Source: an uncultured Clostridia bacterium (lineage in GTDB: Bacteria > Bacillota > Clostridia > TANB77 > CAG-508). Taken from it: a stretch of DNA of 31,229 nucleotides. Of the stretch, positions 8,381 through 16,045 are shown piece after piece; position 1 is the stretch's first letter; each line of letters begins with the position of its first letter. The translations under genes were made by a program, and so were the position numbers. The stretch spans positions 1 to 31,229 of the forward strand of contig CAJFQT010000003.1 of NCBI GenBank assembly GCA_904419095.1, in the 5' to 3' direction. The notes under the pieces are model-generated. The model was not told where the DNA came from. It saw only the letters and a list, made by a program, of their open reading frames with translations, and searched no databases.

Positions 8381-9475
8381 GTGCAAATAGCAATTGTTAT
8401 CATATTAATTATAGTAATTGTTGGATTAATAATATATAATTTAAGAATACATAAAAAAATACAAACATTTAGAAATATAAATCAAAAAATAACAAATCTT
8501 TCTGTAGTTCAAGATTTTATGACAGCCATAGGGGAATCAACATCAGTAGATGATAAAATAAAAAAGATTAATGAAATATTAATAGAAAAATATGAAATTA
8601 AATATTCTACGATTGTTGTTTTTGATGGTGCAGAATATGTTGTAAAAGCATCAAATGTTGATCAAAGACATTGGCAATCTTTAAGAAGTTTGCAAGATGT
8701 AGATATGTTTAAAGATAGCATTGCAACAGCTACCCCTAAATATGTTACAGTTAATAATTCTAATGAAAGATTACCTTATCAAAAAATGGAATTTGGAAGA
8801 GCAAAATCAGCAATATTTTTTCCGTTATATATAGATAATGTTTATATAGGTTATTGGATTATTGAAAGTGGTGTGCCACATGATTTTGATAATGTGGATA
8901 CAACTGTATTAGAAGTAATAAAAGATAATATAGTTTCAGTATTAAAAACAGTAACACATCAAAAAACATTAGAATCAATAGTTAGAACAGACTTATATTC
9001 AGGATTATATTCAGAAGAATATTTATATGGTGATGGAAAGAAAATAATAGACCAGTATACAACATCTACAATATGTATGTTTAGAATAGTAAATTTAGAG
9101 GAAATAAATAAAAAATATTCAAGAGAATTAGGTAATGAAGTAGTAAGACAAGTAAGTAAAAAGGTAAAAAATAATATATCAGATACATATGTATTTGTCA
9201 GATATATGGGCCCTAAGTTTGTAATAGCATTTTCAGGAGTTGATATAGATAGTGTGGCAGATTTTATTAATGACTTAAAGAACTCAATAGAGAGTGAAAA
9301 AATAAGTTTAAAAGATGAAAATGGCGAAATAGTTGAAAATCAAGAAACAAATGTTATATTAAATTTTGCCTTATCTACATACTATAAAGGTACAGGATTG
9401 GAAGAAGTTTTAAAGAAATTAGAAGAATATTTAGATAATGCAGATAAAACAGAAAGTGATATTACTAATATATAA
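8381..9475 (+). CDS. membrane-anchored GAF protein with degenerate GGDEF domain
   Basis: The 364-residue protein starts at GTG with AGGGGGG 6 nt upstream. It has one N-terminal helix (about 2-20), a GAF-type sensor region (about 45-190, with AIFFPLYIDNVYIGYWIIES), and a C-terminal region (about 200-355) with the secondary-structure order of a diguanylate cyclase. RTDLYSGLYSEEYL takes the place of the usual RTDxLTGLxNR. The GG[DE]EF signature is replaced by MGPKF (276-280, in RYMGPKFVIAF), so catalysis of cyclic di-GMP should be lost. It may act as a nucleotide-binding or protein-interaction module. It lies 18 bp after the TadZ-like gene and 13 bp before ireB, in one probable transcript. It is likely the sensor subunit of the group; this is inference. 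Confidence 0.75.
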   Translation: MQIAIVIILIIVIVGLIIYNLRIHKKIQTFRNINQKITNLSVVQDFMTAIGESTSVDDKIKKINEILIEKYEIKYSTIVVFDGAEYVVKASNVDQRHWQSLRSLQDVDMFKDSIATATPKYVTVNNSNERLPYQKMEFGRAKSAIFFPLYIDNVYIGYWIIESGVPHDFDNVDTTVLEVIKDNIVSVLKTVTHQKTLESIVRTDLYSGLYSEEYLYGDGKKIIDQYTTSTICMFRIVNLEEINKKYSRELGNEVVRQVSKKVKNNISDTYVFVRYMGPKFVIAFSGVDIDSVADFINDLKNSIESEKISLKDENGEIVENQETNVILNFALSTYYKGTGLEEVLKKLEEYLDNADKTESDITNI

Positions 9476-9488
9476 GGAGGTAGAAAAT

Positions 9489-9743
9489 ATGAATTTTGAT
9501 AAGACAATGAATTTTGAAGTTGAAAAAGTTCAAAATGCTAAAACTAAAGAAGTATTAAAAGAAGTATATGAAGCTTTAGTTGAAAAAGGATATAATCCAA
9601 TAAATCAAATTGTTGGGTATATATTATCAGGAGATCCAACATATATAACAAGTCATAAAGATGCAAGAAATAAAATAAGAACAATAGAACGTGATGAATT
9701 ACTTGAAAAAATGGTAAAAAATTATATAGGAATTGAAGAGTAA
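9489..9743 (+). CDS. ireB: IreB family regulatory phosphoprotein (UPF0297/DUF965)
   Basis: The 84-residue protein matches the IreB/YrzL family through VYEALVEKGYNPINQIVGYILSGDP and TSHKDARNKIRTIERDE. In Enterococcus faecalis IreB is phosphorylated on N-terminal Thr by the PASTA kinase IreK and modulates envelope-stress and cephalosporin tolerance. Here MNFDKTMNF keeps a Thr at residue 6. The start chosen is the ATG 7 nt after a perfect AGGAGGT (9475-9481); a longer reading frame upstream has no such site. Its stop overlaps the start of ruvX (TAATG). The ireB-ruvX-DUF1292 order is the common Firmicutes arrangement, here attached to the TadZ-like group upstream. Confidence 0.93.
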   Translation: MNFDKTMNFEVEKVQNAKTKEVLKEVYEALVEKGYNPINQIVGYILSGDPTYITSHKDARNKIRTIERDELLEKMVKNYIGIEE

Positions 9744-10180
9744 TGAGAATATTAGGCTTAGATTATGGGGATGCTAGAGTTGGAGTTGCAATAACTGATG
9801 CTTTGAATATAACAGTACAAGGTTTAGAAACCATTCAAAGAAATCAATCTGATAAAAATGTCTTAAAAAGATTAGATGAAATTCTAGCAAAATATGAAAT
9901 TGAAAAAATAGTTGTTGGATTACCATTAAATCTAAAAGGTGAAAAAACGCAAAGGACAGAACTAACAGAGAAATTTATTCATAAATTAAAATGTAAATAT
10001 AATAAAATAAGGATTGAAACAATGGATGAAAGATTAACAACTATTGAAGCTCAAAAAACAATGAATTTTTTGAATGTAAACAAAAATAAAAAGAGAGCTA
10101 TTATTGATACAATAGCAGCAGAATATATCCTACAAGCATACTTAAAAAAACAAGAAAATGAGCAAAAAAGTGAAAGTTAA
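9743..10180 (+). CDS. ruvX: RuvX/YqgF family Holliday junction resolvase-like nuclease
   Basis: The 145-residue protein has an RNase H-like fold, with the opening strand LGLDYGDARVGVA (Asp7 as first metal ligand), IVVGLPLNLKGEKTQRT in the middle, ETMDERLTTIEA (about 93-104), and a late Asp in the IDTIAAEYILQ helix. YqgF/RuvX proteins act on nucleic acid and are implicated in pre-16S rRNA 5'-end maturation and Holliday junction resolution. The length is normal. Translation is coupled to ireB by a 1-nt overlap, and DUF1292 follows about 85 bp downstream. Confidence 0.93.
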   Translation: MRILGLDYGDARVGVAITDALNITVQGLETIQRNQSDKNVLKRLDEILAKYEIEKIVVGLPLNLKGEKTQRTELTEKFIHKLKCKYNKIRIETMDERLTTIEAQKTMNFLNVNKNKKRAIIDTIAAEYILQAYLKKQENEQKSES

Positions 10181-10264
10181 TATTGCTTTTTTTAGAAAGA
10201 TAGGTTATTATAAATGCAACTTAATAATGAAGACTTATATAAAATATATTGAAAGGAGAATATT

Positions 10265-10573
10265 ATGGAAGAAAATTTTAATGAAGATTTAGGAGACAAC
10301 ATAGTTATATTAAATGATGAAGATGGAAACGAAGTAAAATTTGAATTTTTAGACTTAATTGATTTTGAAGATGAGGAATATATTGTATTACTACCAATGA
10401 CAGAAGAAGGAGAGGAAGAAGAAGGGGAAGTAGTAATATTAAAAGTAGAAGATACAGATGAGGATTCAGAAGAAGAATCATATGTTAGTGTAGAAGATGA
10501 AGATACATTAAATAAAGTGTTCCAAATTTTTAAAGAAAGATTCAAAGATGATTTTGATTTTGTAGATGAATAA
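10265..10573 (+). CDS. DUF1292 (YrzB-like) acidic protein
   Basis: This small acidic protein of 102 residues has the DUF1292 pattern: an opening IVILNDEDGNEVKFEFLDLIDFEDEEYIVLLP, then a Glu-rich stretch (about 47-54), VVILKVEDTDEDSEEESYVSVEDEDTLNKVFQIFKER. The family commonly follows ireB and ruvX, as here. Function is not established. AGGAGAAT lies just before the ATG. A strong hairpin at 10593 ends the transcript. Confidence 0.9.
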   Translation: MEENFNEDLGDNIVILNDEDGNEVKFEFLDLIDFEDEEYIVLLPMTEEGEEEEGEVVILKVEDTDEDSEEESYVSVEDEDTLNKVFQIFKERFKDDFDFVDE

Positions 10574-10592
10574 AACTTATTTATTGTAAATT

Positions 10593-10645
10593 AACTGCCT
10601 TATAAGTAAAAATTTGACCTATTTTTATTATAAGGCAGTTTTAAA
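10593..10645 (+). terminator. terminator hairpin after DUF1292 gene
   Basis: AACTGCCTTATAA (10593-10605) pairs perfectly with TTATAAGGCAGTT (10628-10640), 13 bp, with a possible inner extension (TAAAAA/TTTTTA). The T-tract is short (TTTT), but the stem is strong. It ends the 5486-10573 gene group. Confidence 0.65.
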
Positions 10646-10705
10646 AATAATTAAGTAATTTGAAAATAAAAAAATTATAGGAATATATTAGAGGGGGAAC
10701 TTCAA

Positions 10706-11185
10706 ATGAAAAAATTTTCAACATATTTATTAGTAATGTTTATGGTATTATTTTGGATTTTAAGAATAATAATAACAGTTATGGCACAATTAGGAAAAGA
10801 TTTTATGGGAATTATACCAATAAATGAGACTTTTGAAATAATATTATTATTTGCATTCTTATTATGTGCAGTTTTAGTAGTGAAAAGAAAACTATTAGGA
10901 GCATTATTGTATTTAACATTACATGCTATATATTTTGGTGGAGATATAACAGAAAAAATAGGTATTTTATCAAGAGGAGAAACATTAACAATGGGACAAG
11001 CAACAGATTTAATGTTTTCAATAGTTGGAATAATTTTGCCATTAGCAGTATTAATAGATTTATTATTAGATAGAGGAAGAAAAGAGCATCCAGTAGATAA
11101 AAAGACAGACTGGTTTTATAAAAATGAACAATTTGATAGAAAATTAGATGATAGAGCAGATAAGAATAATTATAGGACTTTGTAA
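10706..11185 (+). CDS. multi-pass membrane protein, unknown function
   Basis: The 159-residue protein has four predicted helices, at about 5-28, 44-60, 62-78 and 102-123. A charged hydrophilic tail (about 124-159) is rich in Lys, Asp and Arg. I do not recognise the family. The ribosome binding site GAGGGGG is good. Hairpins bound the gene on both sides, so it appears monocistronic. A weak promoter-like pair (TTGAAA at 10660, TATATT at 10684) lies just before it but would leave almost no leader. Confidence 0.7.
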   Translation: MKKFSTYLLVMFMVLFWILRIIITVMAQLGKDFMGIIPINETFEIILLFAFLLCAVLVVKRKLLGALLYLTLHAIYFGGDITEKIGILSRGETLTMGQATDLMFSIVGIILPLAVLIDLLLDRGRKEHPVDKKTDWFYKNEQFDRKLDDRADKNNYRTL

Positions 11186-11243
11186 TGGAAATAAATTTAA
11201 AAATAAAATTAAGGAAAGGTCAAATCCAAAGATAAGAAAAACT

Positions 11244-11290
11244 GCTTAAATTTTAGTCTAGGTACTAAAATTTAAGCTATTCTGTTATTT
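11244..11290 (+). terminator. hairpin after membrane protein gene
   Basis: GCTTAAATTTTAGT (11244-11257) and ACTAAAATTTAAGC (11264-11277) form a perfect 14-bp stem with a 6-nt loop. The following TATTCTGTTATTTT is T-rich but broken, so termination may be partial. Confidence 0.6.
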
Positions 11291-11345
11291 TGAATTATAA
11301 AATATAAATATATATTAAATGAAAAAGGTAAAGAAGGTGACAATA

Positions 11346-12254
11346 ATGAATGAAAATGAAGAAATTAGCAAATTAAATATCAACTGGTATCCAGGTCATA
11401 TGGCAAAAACTAAAAAACAAATAATTGAAGATTTAAAAATAATAGATATAGTCATAGAACTTTTAGATGCAAGAATACCAATATCTAGTCAAAATCCTAA
11501 CATTGCAGAAATAACAAAAGGAAAAAAGAAAATAGTCCTTTTGAATAAATGTGATTTAGCAGATGAAAAAGAAAATCAGAGATGGGCAGAATATTTTAAA
11601 AGAAATGGAATAGTAGCAATTCCTACAGATGCTAACACAGGTAAAGGAATAAATCAAATTTTTAAAGCTATAGAAGAATTAATGGAAAAAGAGCAAAAGA
11701 AGCAAGCACAAAAAGGAAGAATAGGTAGAAAAATTAGAGTAATGATTTTGGGAATACCAAATGTAGGGAAATCTTCTCTAATAAACAGGATAGCTAAAAA
11801 ATCATCAGCAGGAGTTGGAAATAGACCAGGAGTTACAAAACAAAAACAATGGATCCGTATTAATGAAAAAGTAGAATTACTAGACACCCCAGGAGTATTA
11901 TGGCCTAAATTTGAAAGTGAAGAAGTTGCACTTCATTTAGCATTTACTGGTACAATAAAAGAAGAGATATTGGATAGAGTAGAGATTGCATATAACTTAG
12001 TTAAATATTTACTAGAAAATGAAAGAGAAAAAATATGTGGAAGATATAAACTAGAGAATAATGTTGTAGAACAAATTTTAAGTAGGCAAGATAGACCAGA
12101 AAATGAAAATATATATGATATAATGTTAGAGATAGGACGAAAAAGAGGTTGCATAGTTTCTGGCGGAAATATTGATGAAGAAAAAACTGCAAGAATAATA
12201 TTGGATGAATTTAAAAATGGAATATTAGGAAGGATAACATTAGAAAAATGTTAA
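11346..12254 (+). CDS. rbgA: ribosome biogenesis GTPase RbgA (YlqF)
   Basis: The 302-residue, circularly permuted GTPase acts in late 50S subunit assembly. The G-motif order is the permuted one: NKCD (G4, 67-70) comes first, then GIPNVGKSS (G1, 136-144), PGVT (G2, 161-164) and DTPG (G3, 180-183). The N-terminal INWYPGHMAK and a C-terminal RNA-binding region are typical. An ATG at 11319 would add nine residues but has no ribosome binding site. The ATG at 11346 follows GAAGGTGA and gives the usual family length, so it is preferred. The gene for Mini-RNase III, another 50S maturation factor, follows 60 bp later, probably in the same transcript. Confidence 0.93.
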   Translation: MNENEEISKLNINWYPGHMAKTKKQIIEDLKIIDIVIELLDARIPISSQNPNIAEITKGKKKIVLLNKCDLADEKENQRWAEYFKRNGIVAIPTDANTGKGINQIFKAIEELMEKEQKKQAQKGRIGRKIRVMILGIPNVGKSSLINRIAKKSSAGVGNRPGVTKQKQWIRINEKVELLDTPGVLWPKFESEEVALHLAFTGTIKEEILDRVEIAYNLVKYLLENEREKICGRYKLENNVVEQILSRQDRPENENIYDIMLEIGRKRGCIVSGGNIDEEKTARIILDEFKNGILGRITLEKC

Positions 12255-12314
12255 TGTGCATTTAAAAAATTTATTATTACATATTATATAATATAAAAAT
12301 AAAAGGAGTAAAAA

Positions 12315-12713
12315 TTGGAAGAATTAATTAATATAACAAAAACACCAGAAGAAATAAATTTATTATCACCACTTACATGGGCATATATAGGGGATTGTGT
12401 ATATGAAATATATATTAGAACAAATCTAGTAAATACAACAAAATTAAAACCACATGCAATGCATATGAAAGCAATCGAAAAAGTAAAAGCACATTCACAG
12501 GCTGAAACATTAAAAAAGATATATGATATTTTAACAGAAGAAGAAAGAGACATAGTAAGAAGAGGAAGAAATGCAGAGAATCATCATGTACCCAAAAACT
12601 CTAATGTACAAGAATATAGTTATGCAACAGCCTTTGAAGCACTAATAGGTTACTTGTATCTTACAAAAAACACCAAACGTTTAAAAGAAATTTTGGAAAT
12701 AACAGTTGACTAA
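12315..12713 (+). CDS. mrnC: Mini-ribonuclease III (23S rRNA maturation)
   Basis: The 132-residue protein is an RNase III catalytic domain without a dsRNA-binding domain, as in MrnC. It matures the ends of 23S precursor rRNA, helped by L3 in Bacillus. LLSPLTWAYIGDCVYEIYIR holds the metal-binding Asp27 and Glu31. RRGRNAENHHVPKN and YATAFEALIGYLYL (Glu108) are the later family motifs. The start is TTG at 12315, 6 nt after AAAAGGAG; there is no suitable ATG. It sits next to rbgA, which fits a ribosome-maturation pair. Confidence 0.93.
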   Translation: MEELINITKTPEEINLLSPLTWAYIGDCVYEIYIRTNLVNTTKLKPHAMHMKAIEKVKAHSQAETLKKIYDILTEEERDIVRRGRNAENHHVPKNSNVQEYSYATAFEALIGYLYLTKNTKRLKEILEITVD

Positions 12714-12749
12714 ACGCAAAAAAAATGTTATAAATATATAGTATTGAAT

Positions 12750-12824
12750 GGCCCCTTGGTCAAGCGGTTAAGACGCCACCCTCTCAAGGTGGAATCATGG
12801 GTTCGATTCCCGTAGGGGTCACCA
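12750..12824 (+). tRNA. tRNA-Glu (anticodon CTC)
   Basis: The acceptor GGCCCCT (12750-12756) pairs with AGGGGTC (12814-12820) with one G-U. Discriminator A and CCA follow (12822-12824). The stem CCACC/GGTGG encloses CTCTCAA, giving CTC, which reads GAG. It stands alone, 36 bp after mrnC, and a REP-like element starts 2 bp after its CCA. No clear promoter is seen directly upstream. Confidence 0.93.
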
Positions 12825-12825
12825 C

Positions 12826-12888
12826 AGGGATTTAGGGACGGTCCTTAAAATCCCTTCTAGAAGGGATTTTGGGGACGGACCTTGAAAA
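12826..12888. repeat. REP-like palindrome with GGGACGG repeats
   Basis: Positions 12847-12870 are a perfect 24-bp palindrome (AAAATCCCTTCT and its complement). On each side lies a related unit, AGGGATTTAGGGACGGTCCTT broken at 12826-12846 and its variant with GGGGACGGACCTT at 12861-12883, as direct repeats. The element is clearly richer in G and C than its surroundings. GGGACGG-bearing hairpins of this kind are, as I recall, found as REP sequences beside RAYT (Y1) transposases in Firmicutes. No such gene is in this window. Confidence 0.7.
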
Positions 12889-12897
12889 TATTATAAT
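12869..12897 (+). promoter_or_regulatory. probable promoter of the riboswitch-ATPase unit
   Basis: A perfect TATAAT (12892-12897) lies 22 bp before the aptamer. The best -35 at 17 bp is TTGGGG (12869-12874), only three of six, and it falls inside the REP-like element. The position is right for transcription starting just before the riboswitch. Confidence 0.5.
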
Positions 12898-12918
12898 CAT
12901 AGAAAATAAAAATTATGA

Positions 12919-13005
12919 TTAAAAGGGAGTAGCTACAAAACACTAATCAACAATCGCGGAAAATCCTGGTTAGTGTTACTTTTCACAAGTAAGCAAGACT
13001 TTTAA
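12919..13005 (+). promoter_or_regulatory. yybP-ykoY (manganese) riboswitch aptamer
   Basis: The conserved 5' block AAAAGGGAGTAGC (12921-12933) and the 3' block GCAAGACTTTT (12993-13003) are present. The base stem TTAAAAG (12919-12925) pairs with CTTTTAA (12999-13005), and an internal helix AACACTAATC/GGTTAGTGTT closes the second domain. This is the layout of the yybP-ykoY class, which senses Mn2+ and turns on metal exporters. The base-stem 3' strand also belongs to the terminator at 12995-13036. Metal binding should therefore block the terminator and switch transcription on. The downstream gene is a P-type cation ATPase, a known target type for this class. Confidence 0.85.
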
Positions 13006-13045
13006 AAGAAATTTAGCAATTTCTTTTAGAAGTCTTATTTTGATT
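12995..13045 (+). terminator. expression-platform terminator of the Mn2+ riboswitch
   Basis: A 19-bp stem (12995-13013 with 13018-13036) has a single T-G wobble and a 4-nt loop TAGC, followed by TTATTTTGATTT. Its 5' arm begins in the conserved AAGACTTTT of the aptamer, so aptamer base stem and terminator exclude each other. Confidence 0.85.
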
Positions 13046-13148
13046 TGATTTTATAAAAACTCTAAATTTTAAACAAAAGGTAAAAAAGCAATAAATAGAG
13101 GTATTAAAAATCAAAAGATGCAAAAAATAAACAAAGGGAGGAATAAAA

Positions 13149-15902
13149 GTGGAAAAACAAAAATGGTTTAACAAAGAAGTTGATGAAGTTCAAAAAGAGC
13201 TAGAAGTTAATGTGGAAAACGGATTACAAACATCTCAAGTAAAAGAAAGACAGGAAAAATATGGATTTAATGAATTAGAAGCAACTAAAAAAGAAACAAT
13301 ATTACAAAAATTCATAAATCAATTTAAGAACTTTTCAATAATAATTTTAATCATAGCTGCAATAGTATCCGGAGTAGTTGGAGTAGCTCAAGGAGAAGGA
13401 ATTACTGATACAATAATTATTTTAATTGTAGTTATATTAAACGCAGTAATAGGCGTTGTACAAGAAAATAAGGCTGAAAAATCTTTAGAAGCATTGCAAA
13501 AGTTAAGTAATCATGCTGCAAAAGTATTGAGAAATGGAAAGATGGATGTTATACCTGCAAGAGAATTAGTCCCAGGAGACATTGTGGTATTAGATACAGG
13601 AGATTATATTCCAGCAGATTTAAGAATCGTTGAGGCAGTAAATTTAAAATCCCAAGAAAGTTCATTAACAGGAGAATCAGTTCCAGTTGAAAAAAGTGTA
13701 GAAGCAATAAAAGAGGAAGAAATAGGAATTGGTGATAGAACCAATATGTTGTTTTCTTCAAGCTTAGTAACATATGGTAGAGGAAAAGGAATTGTAGTAG
13801 AGACAGGAATGACAACAGAGGTTGGAAAAATTGCCAAAATGATAAACAGTTCAGAAAAACAAGAGACACCACTTCAAAAGAAATTGGATAAACTCGGAAA
13901 AACATTAGGAATAGTAGCAATAGTAATTTGTGCATTGATATTTTTGGTGGGAATAATAGAAGGAAAACAACCAATTAATATGTTTATGACTGCAGTTTCA
14001 CTTGCAGTTGCAGCAATACCAGAGGGATTAGCAGCTGTTTCAACAATAGTGCTAGCAATAGGTGTCCAAAAAATGGTTAAGAAGAATGCTATTGTAAAAA
14101 GATTACCAGCAGTAGAAACATTAGGAAGTAGTACTGTAATATGTTCAGATAAAACAGGAACATTAACACAAAATAAAATGACAGTAGAAAAGATATTCTT
14201 TAATAATAAATTAAGAGACATAGAGGAAGTAAAGCAAGAGATAGAAAAAAATGCAACAGTAAAAGAAAATTTGGAATTAAAGAAAGTAATTTATGCAAAT
14301 ATGCTATGTAATGATACTAAAATTTCAAAAGATGGAACATTAACAGGAGATCCTACTGAAACAGCATTAGTAGATATGGCATTCAAATTAAACTTTGATC
14401 CAAGTATATATGATAGAACACCAAGAGTAGAAGAAATACCATTTGATTCTGATAGAAAATTAATGACAACTGTAAATAACCAAGATGGAAAATATATAGT
14501 ATATACCAAAGGTGGTATAGATGAATTATTAAACAGATGTAATAGTTATGTAATAGAAGGAAAAATTCATAATAATTTGGACAAATATTCAGATACTATT
14601 AGAGAAGAAAATGAAAAAATGGCAAAAGAAGCTTTAAGAGTATTAGGATGTGCATATAAAGAAATTGACCATATACCAACAAAAGAAGAAATGAAAACAA
14701 TAGAAAATGACTTAATATTTGTTGGAATGGTAGGAATGATTGATCCACCTAGAGAGGAAGCAAAAAAAGCAGTAGAAAAATGTAAAACAGCAGGTATAAA
14801 AACAGTAATGATAACAGGGGATCACAAAATCACTGCAACAGCAATTGCAAAGAAACTAGGTATTTTGGAAAATGAAAATGAAGCAATAACAGGTCAGGAA
14901 TTAGAAAAGATGTCTGACGAAGAATTAGAAAAAAATGTTAGACAATATTCTGTATATGCAAGAGTAAGTCCGGAGCACAAAGTTAGAATTGTAAGAGCTT
15001 GGCAAAAAAATGGAGAAATAGTAGCGATGACTGGTGATGGTGTAAATGATAGTCCAGCTCTAAAAACAGCAGATATAGGATGTGCAATGGGAATAGTAGG
15101 GACAGATGTAGCAAAAGAAGCAGCAGATGTAATTTTAACAGATGACAATTTTGCAACAATAGTATCAGCAGTGGAAGAAGGTAGAAGAATATATGATAAT
15201 ATTTTAAAAGTAATACAATTTTTATTATCAAGCAATATTGGAGAAATAGTAGTACTATTATTCGCAACACTATTAACACCATTAATAAGTAAATGGTTTG
15301 GTATAGCAGATATAAATCATTTAGAGATATTATTACCAATTCACATATTATGGATTAACTTAGTAACAGACTCTTTGCCTGCATTAGCATTAGCGTTTGA
15401 TCCGGCAAATTCAGATATTATGAAAAGAAAGCCATTAAAACCTACAAAGGGAGTATTTACAAAAGGAATGGTTTGGAGAATTATCTATCAAGGAATAATG
15501 ATAGGAGGATTAACACTTGCAGCATTTATGATTGGATTAGGAACAACACATGAACCAATAGGAGATTTGACTTTAGAAGAATCAAAAATAGAAGTAGGTC
15601 AGACAATGGCGTTTGTAACTCTTGCATTATCAGAACTTGTACATGTATTTAATGTTAGAAACAATAAAAAATCATTGTTTAAAACAAAAGTATTTAATAA
15701 TAGTAAATTAGTTTGGGCTATACTTGGTTCAGCAGCACTTATGTTTGTCATTTTATTGGTGCCAGGTTTAAGAGAAATTTTCAGTATACCATTATTACCA
15801 AAGGAAAATATTATAGAATTAATAATCTTAATATTTGCTCCAATTCTAATTGTTGAATTATTTAAATTGTTAAAAATAAATACAACGAAAGATGAAAATT
15901 AA
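13149..15902 (+). CDS. P2A-type cation-transporting ATPase (Ca2+/Mn2+ efflux)
   Basis: The 917-residue P-type ATPase of SERCA/PMR1 type moves divalent cations out of the cytoplasm using ATP. Motifs: LTGESVPVEK (actuator TGES 174-177), ICSDKTGTLTQNK (phosphorylated Asp334), MITGDHK, and MTGDGVNDSPALK (627-639). Transport residues correspond to SERCA: PEGL in M4 (Glu292), NIGE in M5 (Asn696, Glu699), NLVTD in M6 (Asn737, Thr740, Asp741) and a Glu in M8 (Glu829). Two sites thus appear possible. The start is GTG after AAAGGGAGG. The Mn2+ riboswitch and terminator lie in its leader, so Mn2+ export is the most likely physiological job even though the sequence alone would read as a calcium pump. Confidence 0.92.
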   Translation: MEKQKWFNKEVDEVQKELEVNVENGLQTSQVKERQEKYGFNELEATKKETILQKFINQFKNFSIIILIIAAIVSGVVGVAQGEGITDTIIILIVVILNAVIGVVQENKAEKSLEALQKLSNHAAKVLRNGKMDVIPARELVPGDIVVLDTGDYIPADLRIVEAVNLKSQESSLTGESVPVEKSVEAIKEEEIGIGDRTNMLFSSSLVTYGRGKGIVVETGMTTEVGKIAKMINSSEKQETPLQKKLDKLGKTLGIVAIVICALIFLVGIIEGKQPINMFMTAVSLAVAAIPEGLAAVSTIVLAIGVQKMVKKNAIVKRLPAVETLGSSTVICSDKTGTLTQNKMTVEKIFFNNKLRDIEEVKQEIEKNATVKENLELKKVIYANMLCNDTKISKDGTLTGDPTETALVDMAFKLNFDPSIYDRTPRVEEIPFDSDRKLMTTVNNQDGKYIVYTKGGIDELLNRCNSYVIEGKIHNNLDKYSDTIREENEKMAKEALRVLGCAYKEIDHIPTKEEMKTIENDLIFVGMVGMIDPPREEAKKAVEKCKTAGIKTVMITGDHKITATAIAKKLGILENENEAITGQELEKMSDEELEKNVRQYSVYARVSPEHKVRIVRAWQKNGEIVAMTGDGVNDSPALKTADIGCAMGIVGTDVAKEAADVILTDDNFATIVSAVEEGRRIYDNILKVIQFLLSSNIGEIVVLLFATLLTPLISKWFGIADINHLEILLPIHILWINLVTDSLPALALAFDPANSDIMKRKPLKPTKGVFTKGMVWRIIYQGIMIGGLTLAAFMIGLGTTHEPIGDLTLEESKIEVGQTMAFVTLALSELVHVFNVRNNKKSLFKTKVFNNSKLVWAILGSAALMFVILLVPGLREIFSIPLLPKENIIELIILIFAPILIVELFKLLKINTTKDEN

Positions 15903-15946
15903 AAAAATGGAACGTTTGGGACATGCCAAAACGTTCCATTTTTTAA
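15902..15946 (+). terminator. terminator after the cation ATPase
   Basis: A perfect 16-bp stem (15902-15917 with 15929-15944, core TGGAACGTTT) encloses an 11-nt loop and ends in six T. It begins at the last base of the ATPase stop codon. Confidence 0.9.
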
Positions 15947-15992
15947 TTTTATTTGAGCTATATTTTCTTATTCTAAAATTAAGAATAAGGTA

Positions 15993-16021
15993 TTGACAAA
16001 AAATAATTGTAATAATAAAAT
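15993..16021 (+). promoter_or_regulatory. promoter of the 225-residue membrane protein gene
   Basis: TTGACA (15993-15998), a 17-bp spacer and TAAAAT (16016-16021) make a near-consensus promoter. The AAGGGGGAG ribosome binding site and ATG follow within 25 bp. Confidence 0.75.
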
Positions 16022-16045
16022 TATGACAGAAAAGGGGGAGAAGAT

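Noticed and set aside
5486..9475. Complete Tad pilus or type IV secretion locus
   Set aside because: No TadA/VirB4/VirD4 ATPase, no TadB/TadC and no prepilin peptidase are present; only TadZ-like and pilin-like parts can be supported.
9438..9488. N-terminal extension of IreB from an upstream ATG
   Set aside because: The extension overlaps the end of the GAF protein gene and lacks a ribosome binding site, whereas AGGAGGT points at the ATG at 9489 and gives the standard family length.
10140..10200. Terminator between ruvX and the DUF1292 gene
   Set aside because: Only a 7-bp pairing AAAAAAG/CTTTTTT with one G-C pair could be formed; too weak to call.
12750..12888. tRNA-Glu as an integration site with the REP-like element as an att repeat
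   Set aside because: The REP-like element does not repeat the tRNA 3' end and no integrase or island follows; ribosome and metal-transport genes continue on both sides.
13549..15339. Minus-strand frames inside the cation ATPase gene
   Set aside because: The + strand encodes a full P-type ATPase with all motifs; the minus frames are hydrophobic shadows without ribosome binding sites.
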